Made by a program: the position numbers and the translations under genes
Shown here: in pieces, positions 1 to 5,541 of the stretch
Numbering within the stretch: position 1 is the stretch's first letter
Layout of the letters: each line of letters starts with the position of its first letter
The notes under the pieces: generated by a model
Told to the model about the DNA's origin: nothing
Database searches by the model: none
Seen by the model: the letters and a program-made list of their open reading frames with translations, nothing else
Assembly: GCA_002392525.1 (NCBI GenBank)
Contig: DGHE01000059.1
Location: 2,812-8,722 of the forward strand
Source: Bacteroidales bacterium UBA3856
GTDB taxonomy: Bacteria; Bacteroidota; Bacteroidia; Bacteroidales; UBA932
Length of the DNA stretch: 5,911 nucleotides
Direction: 5' to 3'

Positions 1-609
1 TACAACCCCACCACCAACGAGATTTGCTTCCCGGCTGCCATTCTCCAGAAGCCCTTCTTTGACCCGGACGCCGACGATCCCGTGAACTACGGCGGCATCG
101 GCGTGGTCATCGGCCACGAAATGAGCCACGGCTTTGACGACCAGGGCTCCATGTTCGACGCCAGCGGCAACATGGTGAACTGGTGGACCGCCGAGGACAA
201 GGCCAAGTTCGACGCCCTGGGAGACAAGCTGGTCGCCCAGTTCGACGCTGTTGAAATCCTGCCCGGCGTGAAGGCCAACGGCCGCTATACCCTGGGTGAG
301 AACATCGGCGACCACGGCGGCCTGTCCATCGCTTTCACCGCCATGGAGAACGCCGTCGCCGGCAAGAAGGATCCCATGATTGACGGCTTCACCCGCGCCC
401 AGCGCTTCTACCTGAGCTACGGCGCCATCTGGGCCCAGAACATCACCGACCAGGAGAAAGCCCGCCTCACCAACATGGACGTACACTCCCTGGCCGAGAA
501 CCGCGTGAACGTGAGCGTGCGTAACTTCCAGACCTTCTTCGATGCCTTTGACATCCACGAGGGCGATGCCATGTTCCGTCCCGAAGAGGAACGCGTACAC
601 ATTTGGTAG
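1..609 (+). CDS. M13 family (neprilysin/PepO-like) zinc metallopeptidase, C-terminal part
   Basis: Zinc endopeptidase of the M13 family, which cuts oligopeptides; in Bacteroidota such enzymes are usually exported to the periplasm or surface, but the N-terminus that would show this lies outside the window. The reading frame is open from base 1 and the 202 visible residues are the catalytic end of a protein normally about 650-700 residues long. Visible family marks, numbered from the window edge: the substrate-cleft region NPTTNE followed by FPAAILQKPFFD (residues 2-21), the zinc motif HEMSH (39-43, HExxH with catalytic Glu40) followed by GFDDQG, the third zinc ligand in ENIGDHGG (Glu100, Asp104 of ExxxD), and the family-typical C-terminus ending in VHIW. 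All catalytic residues expected in this part are present, so the gene looks intact. Its last 7 bases overlap the start of the downstream permease, which suggests co-transcription. Seen: motifs and frame. Inferred: location and substrate class. Confidence 0.95.
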   Translation, partial: YNPTTNEICFPAAILQKPFFDPDADDPVNYGGIGVVIGHEMSHGFDDQGSMFDASGNMVNWWTAEDKAKFDALGDKLVAQFDAVEILPGVKANGRYTLGENIGDHGGLSIAFTAMENAVAGKKDPMIDGFTRAQRFYLSYGAIWAQNITDQEKARLTNMDVHSLAENRVNVSVRNFQTFFDAFDIHEGDAMFRPEEERVHIW

Positions 610-1751
610 CACAGGCTTTCATATCGCGAAAGCTTAGATTTCAGGGAAACGTGGCGGCGGTGGCAATCGCCGTCAGTTTCTTTATTATCATCGTGGCTGT
701 GGCCGTCAGTGCCGGTTTCCGGAATGCAATCCGTACCGGCGTGGCGGCCATGACCGGCGATGTCAGGATCATGCCCTACACCTCCGGTAGTGGCTCCGAT
801 CCCGTTTCCATGCCAGCAAGCCTTCCTTCGCTGGAGGCCATCCGGGCCCTTCCCGGCGTGGTGGGCATTGACCCCGTCGTCGTCCGCGCCGGCATTGTCA
901 AAAACGGCGACATCATCCATGGCGTGGTGGTGAAGGGAATCTCCGGGAACGAAGGCGGCCTTGCTGTCTCCATTCCCCATCGGCTCAAAGAAATCACCGG
1001 CCTCGACGTAGGCGACGACCTCCTCACGTACTTCGTCGGCGAGAAGGTCCGCGTGCGCAAATTCCACATCACCGCCATCCACCGGGACCTCGTGGAGGTG
1101 GACGACAACCTTCTCGTTTACGCCAGCCTCTCCGACATGCAGCGTCTGAACGGCTGGGCCGATGGTGAAGTCTCGTGCCTCGACGTATCCCTCACCGAAG
1201 GTGCGTCGCGGGAGGAGGTGGCGGGGACCATCGGCCATATTCTCCTCAGCAGCGGCCATCCGGAGGAAGAAGCGCTGTACGTGAGCTCCTCCGAGGATGC
1301 GTATCCCCAGATCTTCGACTGGCTCAAGCTGTTGGATTTCAATGTGCTGGTGATTCTCGTGCTCATGACGCTGGTCGCCGGCTTCAACATGGTGAGCGGG
1401 CTTCTTATCATGCTCCTTCGTAATGTGCCCACCATTGGCACGCTCAAGACGCTGGGCATGGGGAACGGCGCCATCGGAGGTCTCTTCGTACGCATCGGCG
1501 CCCGTGCTGTGCTTCGCGGGATGGTCATCGGCAATCTCCTTGCCCTCCTGTTCTGCTTCGTGCAGGGAAAATGGCACCTGATTCCGCTGGACCCTGCCAA
1601 TTACTTTGTCTCCTACGTTCCCGTTCACGTGAATCTTCCCTGGATCCTTGCGGCCGATGCCGCCGCTTTCATCGGCATCCTCGCCCTTCTGTGGCTCCCT
1701 TCCCTCGTTATTTCCACCATCGATCCCGCCAGGACCGTCAAGGCCGACTAA
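603..1751 (+). CDS. FtsX/LolC-E-type ABC transporter permease
   Basis: Inner-membrane permease of the MacB/LolCE/FtsX superfamily; relatives work with a separate ATPase, often to release lipoproteins from the inner membrane. The 382 residues show the standard layout: a short cytoplasmic start (FISRKLRF), TM1 about residues 16-39, a periplasmic domain about 40-240, then three C-terminal helices about 246-272, 300-321 and 346-372. The FtsX-domain signature follows TM2, with an IGTLKTLGMGNGAIGGLF stretch (278-295), and the C-terminal IDPARTVKAD matches the usual 'I.PA..l' ending. The start is TTG at 603: the frame is closed by a stop at 549-551 and no ATG or GTG lies between, while the family's conserved FIxxKL segment begins only five residues after it, so TTG fits. 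A purine-rich AGAGGA lies about 12 bases upstream. No ATPase gene is in the window. Lipoprotein export is an inference from the family; another substrate is possible. Confidence 0.9.
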   Translation: MVAQAFISRKLRFQGNVAAVAIAVSFFIIIVAVAVSAGFRNAIRTGVAAMTGDVRIMPYTSGSGSDPVSMPASLPSLEAIRALPGVVGIDPVVVRAGIVKNGDIIHGVVVKGISGNEGGLAVSIPHRLKEITGLDVGDDLLTYFVGEKVRVRKFHITAIHRDLVEVDDNLLVYASLSDMQRLNGWADGEVSCLDVSLTEGASREEVAGTIGHILLSSGHPEEEALYVSSSEDAYPQIFDWLKLLDFNVLVILVLMTLVAGFNMVSGLLIMLLRNVPTIGTLKTLGMGNGAIGGLFVRIGARAVLRGMVIGNLLALLFCFVQGKWHLIPLDPANYFVSYVPVHVNLPWILAADAAAFIGILALLWLPSLVISTIDPARTVKAD

Positions 1752-1774
1752 CCTCCCGCTAGGCGCATCGGCAA

Positions 1775-1864
1775 TAACCACCTGGCTACTAATCACTTAG
1801 GTTTTTCTCTTTAGGCAAATCAGCCTAAAGAGAAAAAGGTAGAACATTGGTAATCAGTTGGTTA
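1775..1864. repeat. 90-base two-tier palindrome between convergent genes
   Basis: The gap between the permease stop (1751) and the transglycosylase stop (1881) is nearly filled by one palindrome centred at 1819.5. The inner arms 1802-1816 and 1823-1837 are perfectly complementary over 15 bp with a 6-base loop (AAATCA). The outer arms 1775-1793 and 1846-1864 have exactly the same centre and pair at 15 of 19 positions, or 17 of 19 if G-U pairs are counted in the + strand RNA. An 8-base unpaired bulge on each side separates the tiers. The shared centre argues that the outer pairing is not chance. Likely role is at the 3' ends of the two converging transcripts (ending, or protection from exonucleases); a small palindromic repeat family is the alternative. 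Confidence 0.7.
1802..1837. terminator. Possible bidirectional transcription-end hairpin (non-canonical)
   Basis: Perfect 15-bp stem with 6-base loop lying 50 bases past the permease stop and 43 bases past the transglycosylase stop on the other strand, which is the expected place for a shared terminator. The base order is unusual: on both strands the run of five T comes at the 5' foot of the stem and the run of five A at the 3' foot, the reverse of an intrinsic terminator (A tract, GC stem, U tract). It therefore cannot work by the standard U-tract mechanism; the terminator call rests on position and stem strength only. Confidence 0.35.
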
Positions 1865-1880
1865 CGACGGGTTCGTGAAA

Positions 1881-2792
1881 CTACTTGGGATATATGCGAG
1901 AATAGTACTGGTATGTATCCAATACGTTGTTGACGTAGGAAACGGTGTGGTGGCCCTGGGGAAGGAGCCGGGCTACATTGTTCCAACGGGAGGAATCCAG
2001 TCCCAGGGTGTCGGCTTGGGTGATGAGGCGGCTGACATTGCCCTCTCCGTAGTTGTAAGCGGCCAGGGCAAACTTGATGGACTCCATAGGCGTAGCGGCG
2101 GGGAACATGCCCTCCAGCCTGTGCAGGTAGCGCGATCCTACGGTGATGTTCCGGGCCGGATTGGCCAGTTCATCCGCCGTGTAGCGGCTGGAGCGGATTT
2201 GCATGAGGCCGCGGGCACCCTTGTGCGAGGTGGCACCGTTGTGGAAGCGGGACTCGTGGTACACCACGGCAGCCAGCAGCCGCCAGTCCCAGCCGATGCT
2301 GTCGGCCGCTGCCCGGATCAGGTTGTCGTACTGGGAAATGGACGTCAGGTTCACGGGCTTTCCGGACAGGTATTGCCGCTGCATGCGGTTAAACCGTTCC
2401 GATGCGGTAAGTTCCGTAATCCAGCGGTTGATATGGCGAAGCGCCTCGGTCTCGGTGGCCCTCACGGCCCACACGGTACCATCGGCAAAAGGACGCGAGA
2501 AAACGACGTTGTCGGGAATCTCGGAGACTTCCTCGGGGACGATCATCAGGTCTACGGCGCCGCTTGCGAGAGAGTCCAACGGCCAGTCTCCCAGCGTTAC
2601 ATGAATCTCCATGTCAATGTCGTCGGCATACTTTTCCACAAGGTTGCGCATGAAGGCGGCGTCCTCCTTGGGTATCATGCAGCTGATGATATTATCGGTC
2701 GGGAAAGGTGCGATACGCTTATAACTCCTCATGGGAATCAGGAGCAGTATGGCCGATACAACGGCAGCGTATATGGCCTTTCGTTTACTCAT
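1881..2792 (-). CDS. mltF: MltF-like membrane-anchored lytic transglycosylase (SLT domain)
   Basis: Lytic transglycosylase that would cleave the MurNAc-GlcNAc bond of peptidoglycan in the periplasm. The 303 residues begin with a basic stretch and a hydrophobic segment (about 6-20) acting as signal peptide or anchor; no lipobox cysteine follows, so it is not an obvious lipoprotein. Residues about 34-140 resemble a shortened type-3 solute-binding domain as found at the front of MltF. The SLT domain (about 153-300) carries WDWRLLAAVVYHESRF with catalytic Glu180, then GARGLMQI (193-200), NITVGSRYL (215-223) and ALAAYNYGEGNV (242-253), which match the E. coli MltF pattern closely. E. coli MltF is about 500 residues, so the binding domain here is much reduced. 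The ATG (2790-2792) shares its A with the TAA of the upstream porin gene, giving a TAATG coupling, so the two are one operon and no separate promoter is needed. Family call is firm; the exact symbol is by resemblance. Confidence 0.9.
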   Translation of the reverse strand: MSKRKAIYAAVVSAILLLIPMRSYKRIAPFPTDNIISCMIPKEDAAFMRNLVEKYADDIDMEIHVTLGDWPLDSLASGAVDLMIVPEEVSEIPDNVVFSRPFADGTVWAVRATETEALRHINRWITELTASERFNRMQRQYLSGKPVNLTSISQYDNLIRAAADSIGWDWRLLAAVVYHESRFHNGATSHKGARGLMQIRSSRYTADELANPARNITVGSRYLHRLEGMFPAATPMESIKFALAAYNYGEGNVSRLITQADTLGLDSSRWNNVARLLPQGHHTVSYVNNVLDTYQYYSRIYPK

Positions 2793-5410
2793 TATCTCTT
2801 ACCGGAGCGCCCGCCGGATGCCTCCGACGCTCCTCCTCCGCCACCGCTGCCGAAACTGCCGCCGCTGGCGCGTGAAGACAGCGTCTTCATGGAACCCAGG
2901 TGAGGACGGAACGGCCACGAGATGCCCAGTTTGATCATGGGTGCCGTTTGGATATAGTGGTGTGCGGTGAAGAAGTCGTGTGCCCGGGCCGGCCAGCCTC
3001 GGCCGGCATTCTCATATTTCAGGAATATGCAGCACTGTTTCCACTGGGCGTTGATGAAGATGTCCGTGACGGGAACATTGCCGTACAGGTCTTCATCTTG
3101 CAGCGTGAAGACACCGGCTACCGGGTTGTAGGACGGAATCTTCCAGCGGGTGGTGTACCGCGTGTTGAGGCCGATCTGCAGTTGCAGCGTCTTGGGGTCT
3201 ACAATGTTGAACTGCAGGTAGTACCTCATGTTGAGGGCCAGCATGGGAAGGGGCAGTACATCCTGGGCCGATGACACCTGGAACAGAGCCGAATTCTCCA
3301 GATGGAGGGGACCCAGCGGCAGGTGATAGAACAGGCCGGCCGTGAGGACGCTCACAGCATCCGTGTGCTGCCGCGCGATGCCTTTGGCGTCGTAGTAGTT
3401 GTATCCCGTGAGGAGGGCGTAGCCCACCTCCGCCTTCAGGCGCCAGCGTGGAATGTCCAGCGTACCCTGGATACGGGTGGTGGAACTCTTTCCAAAACCG
3501 TTCTCCCACTTGAAGTGATTGGAGAAGAAATGCTGCGTATAAAAGTCCGGTTCCTTGAGGGACGTCTCAAAGTGCGCGCCGATGGAAATGGGACTGCCAG
3601 GCTCCCGCCGGAAGGGGAAGAGGCTCACCTTGGCATTGGCCTTGACGGAGAAGTCTCCGGCTTCCTGCCCGGCAAAGTGGAGAAGGCCGGTAGCGTCCCA
3701 GCTGAAGTACTTGCTCAGGCTGCCCTCGGCTCCGGCATAGGCATAGAAACTAATCCAGCGCTGATTGCCGGCTTTATAGAGCACTTCGTCGGGGCTTTGC
3801 AGATAGAAAGTCTGGATGCGGTTACCCACGCCGCCCTCGATTTTGGATACGATGGCGTCCTCTTTCCAGGGCTGCAGGCGCAGGAAGATGCGGTTCTCCA
3901 GGCGGGACGTCCGGAGGCTGTCGGCACTCTTGTTGGGATTGATATACAGCGCGTTGTCGTAGAACTTGGACAGCTGTGCAGAGGTGTTGTCTACGTATTT
4001 TTTGCTGTAAACGGTATATTCCGTGGAGGTCCCGATAAAGCCCGTGGTAATGTTTTTGTTCAAGGTGTCGGACGGGGTCCAGCTGGTGTCTTTGCGGTGT
4101 TTGAGCCTTTCCAGGAATTCGAAGGGAATGCGGAGGCTTTGGTCGTAGAACACCGTTATCTTTTTAAAGCGGTTGGTTGCCGCTGCCAGGTTTACTTCGA
4201 TTTCACGTACGTCTACGGTGGTATCCCGCACCCAGGTGTTGTCCTGGACGCCGCCGCTTTCCTGACGGATGAGCCGGTTGAAGATGAAGCCGCCGTGGGC
4301 CAGGTATTTCTTACCCAGGAAGTTGCCGGCCACAAAGTAAGTGTTGTTCTTGGTTTCCTCGTTCCGGAGGTTACCGGCACCACCGTAACGTTTCATCTCC
4401 ATCGCTATATTGAGTTGCGGCAGGATGTTCTGGGTGGTGAACACCCGGAAGTTGTCTGCGCTGAGGCTGCTGTTGGAGAAGATGTTACCGTAGTATTCCA
4501 GCTCCGTATAGGGCGTCTTGGTATTGAACTGCGGCAGGTTTTCGGGGGTGTAGGTCCAGCTCTCCAGCGGAGCGTAGTAGCTGGTGGAGTTCTCCCGGCC
4601 CCGCTGGAAGAAGTTGTATTCCTGGACGGCGCTGCCCGGCATGCCCAGCCAGGTGGCCCCAACGTCCTTCCTCATGAAGGGATAGTCGTAGAAATGGTAG
4701 TTGGCGGTAGTGTCCCACTCAAAGGTTTCAACGCTGTTGTAGAGCCGGTTGTGCTTCCAGGTGACCATGCGCTTGTAGTACAGGGAATCCGGAAGGAAGG
4801 CGGTTTCCAGAATACGGGGCGTGTTTTGGCGGATGCTGTCCTTGATGTGCTGCAGGCTGTCTTTCCGCCTTAGGATGGAGTCTTGTCTGTGCAGGAGTCG
4901 CGGCAGGGTTTCGTGCTCATAGATCCAGCGTTTTTTCTCTGCCTTGCTCATGGCGGCGAACTTGATTTTCCAGGCGGCCTTGGCGGCGGCGGTGGAATCG
5001 GCCAGGAACAGCGAGTCAATCAGCGGCCAGGTGAGGGTGTCTCCGGCATCCTTGAGGGAGTCCACCACCACGCGGTGCGTGTAGCTGTCTTTTACGGCTA
5101 CGTACCACTGATACAGGAACGGGTCCGTGAGCCTGAGGCTGTCGGGCACCTTCATGGTGTCACGGGCATAGACCTTGGGCGCAGTGTCTTCCTGGGGCTC
5201 TGCAAAGAGGTCGAACTCCTCTTCCTCCGCCAGGGAGTCAAACGGGCTTCTGAGGGTACTGTCCGGCAGGGAAGTGGTGACCACGGTGTCCCGCTGGGGA
5301 AACCATGTACGGAGACGTGCGGCGCGGTTAACTTCCACGCCTACAGTCTGGGCTGCCACCGCTCCGGCGATGGCAATGGGCACCAGGATATCGCTCCAAA
5401 TCTTTGCCAT
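2792..5410 (-). CDS. Bacteroidota putative porin, large outer-membrane beta-barrel
   Basis: Large outer-membrane barrel of the Bacteroidota 'putative porin' type (Porin_10-like); its cargo is not known. I chose the ATG at 5410, giving 872 residues. A TTG three codons upstream (5417-5419) also keeps the frame open but lies inside the likely -7 promoter box. Layout: a signal peptide (hydrophobic about 8-20, AVAA then Q21), a periplasmic region about 40-215 rich in Asp-Ser-Leu/Ile motifs, including three tandem heptads (QDSILRR, KDSLQHI, KDSIRQN; 176-196), then from about 240 to 834 alternating aromatic/polar strands typical of a barrel. Family-like marks are YYGNIFSNSSLSADNFRVFT near 306-325, MKRYGGAGNL near 339-348 and FLKYENAGRG at 796-805. 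The barrel closes on LGISWPF (828-834), a normal terminal strand, but 38 more residues follow, rich in Gly, Ser, Arg and Lys. First gene of an operon with the transglycosylase. Family assignment is from sequence character; no search was possible. Confidence 0.85.
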   Translation of the reverse strand: MAKIWSDILVPIAIAGAVAAQTVGVEVNRAARLRTWFPQRDTVVTTSLPDSTLRSPFDSLAEEEEFDLFAEPQEDTAPKVYARDTMKVPDSLRLTDPFLYQWYVAVKDSYTHRVVVDSLKDAGDTLTWPLIDSLFLADSTAAAKAAWKIKFAAMSKAEKKRWIYEHETLPRLLHRQDSILRRKDSLQHIKDSIRQNTPRILETAFLPDSLYYKRMVTWKHNRLYNSVETFEWDTTANYHFYDYPFMRKDVGATWLGMPGSAVQEYNFFQRGRENSTSYYAPLESWTYTPENLPQFNTKTPYTELEYYGNIFSNSSLSADNFRVFTTQNILPQLNIAMEMKRYGGAGNLRNEETKNNTYFVAGNFLGKKYLAHGGFIFNRLIRQESGGVQDNTWVRDTTVDVREIEVNLAAATNRFKKITVFYDQSLRIPFEFLERLKHRKDTSWTPSDTLNKNITTGFIGTSTEYTVYSKKYVDNTSAQLSKFYDNALYINPNKSADSLRTSRLENRIFLRLQPWKEDAIVSKIEGGVGNRIQTFYLQSPDEVLYKAGNQRWISFYAYAGAEGSLSKYFSWDATGLLHFAGQEAGDFSVKANAKVSLFPFRREPGSPISIGAHFETSLKEPDFYTQHFFSNHFKWENGFGKSSTTRIQGTLDIPRWRLKAEVGYALLTGYNYYDAKGIARQHTDAVSVLTAGLFYHLPLGPLHLENSALFQVSSAQDVLPLPMLALNMRYYLQFNIVDPKTLQLQIGLNTRYTTRWKIPSYNPVAGVFTLQDEDLYGNVPVTDIFINAQWKQCCIFLKYENAGRGWPARAHDFFTAHHYIQTAPMIKLGISWPFRPHLGSMKTLSSRASGGSFGSGGGGGASEASGGRSGKR

Positions 5411-5416
5411 AGAGTA

Positions 5417-5424
5417 CAAAGTTA
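5417..5424 (-). promoter_or_regulatory. Probable -7 promoter box for the porin-transglycosylase operon
   Basis: On the - strand this reads TAACTTTG, an exact match to the Bacteroidetes -7 consensus TAnnTTTG. It ends only 6 bases before the ATG at 5410, so a transcript starting at the usual distance would have almost no leader. No TTTG-like -33 box is seen 19-21 bases upstream; that place holds AGGAGGAG instead, which makes the call moderate. Confidence 0.5.
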
Positions 5425-5466
5425 CGAATAATTTTTGAGACTCTCCTCCTGACGCTTCTAAAAGAA

Positions 5467-5490
5467 AATTTGCAAGAAAAATGGCAAATT
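5467..5490. promoter_or_regulatory. Operator-like dyad over the efp -33 box
   Basis: Perfect inverted repeat AATTTGC, 10-base spacer, GCAAATT. The left arm contains the TTTG used as -33 box for efp and the right arm ends two bases before the -7 box, so a dimeric protein bound here would cover the promoter. No regulator gene is in the window and the AT-rich context makes chance dyads more likely, so binding is only inferred. Confidence 0.3.
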
Positions 5491-5500
5491 GTTAATTTTG
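5469..5500 (+). promoter_or_regulatory. Bacteroidetes-type promoter of efp
   Basis: A -33 box TTTG (5469-5472) and a -7 box TAATTTTG (5493-5500) are separated by 20 bases, matching the Bacteroidetes housekeeping pattern TTG-N19-21-TAnnTTTG. A start about 5-7 bases after the -7 box gives a leader of roughly 35 bases before the efp ATG at 5542. The leader is A/T-rich with no strong Shine-Dalgarno sequence, as is usual in this phylum. Confidence 0.75.
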
Positions 5501-5526
5501 TGGGATTTTTGGAATTAACAATTAAC
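5487..5526. repeat. Inverted and tandem AATTAAC repeats at the efp transcription start
   Basis: AATTGTTAATT (5487-5497) and AATTAACAATT (5513-5523) are a perfect 11-bp inverted repeat with a 15-base spacer. The right side is also a tandem pair of the heptamer AATTAAC (5513-5519 and 5520-5526), with a third copy inverted at 5491-5497. The left arm overlaps the -7 box and the predicted start falls in the spacer, so the full hairpin would not be in the mRNA; a DNA-level site fits better than an RNA structure. Confidence 0.4.
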
Positions 5527-5541
5527 TAAAAATACCTTTTT

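Noticed and set aside
417..1796. 459-codon open frame on the - strand opposite the permease and peptidase end
   Set aside because: Antisense to two well-recognised genes; the translation is low-complexity His/Asp/Gly-rich with no family resemblance, as expected from a GC-rich shadow frame.
1875..2903. 342-codon open frame on the + strand opposite the transglycosylase
   Set aside because: Antisense to a gene with clear catalytic motifs; the translated product has no recognisable domain.
2988..3007. GCCGGCC / GGCCGGC hairpin with 6-base loop inside the porin gene
   Set aside because: Lies in conserved barrel codons (AGRGWPA), so a GC-rich coding chance repeat is the simpler explanation.
3013..3029. 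CATATT-N5-AATATG short palindrome inside the porin gene
   Set aside because: Only 6 bp per arm and inside the FLKYEN codons; no sign of a function.
3302..4873. 523-codon open frame on the + strand opposite the porin
   Set aside because: Mirror of the porin coding sequence in a GC-rich genome; no motifs, signal peptide or promoter, and the porin frame is far better supported.
5417..5419. TTG as start of the porin, adding three residues
   Set aside because: The codon is part of the TAACTTTG promoter box and would lie at or before the transcript start; the ATG at 5410 gives a normal signal peptide.
4883..5431. 182-codon open frame on the + strand opposite the porin N-terminus
   Set aside because: Shadow of the porin's signal peptide and DSL-rich region; it runs into the promoter area without a natural end.
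5437..5445. GAGACTCTC palindrome in the divergent gap
   Set aside because: Four base pairs per arm with a single central base; too short to call a site.
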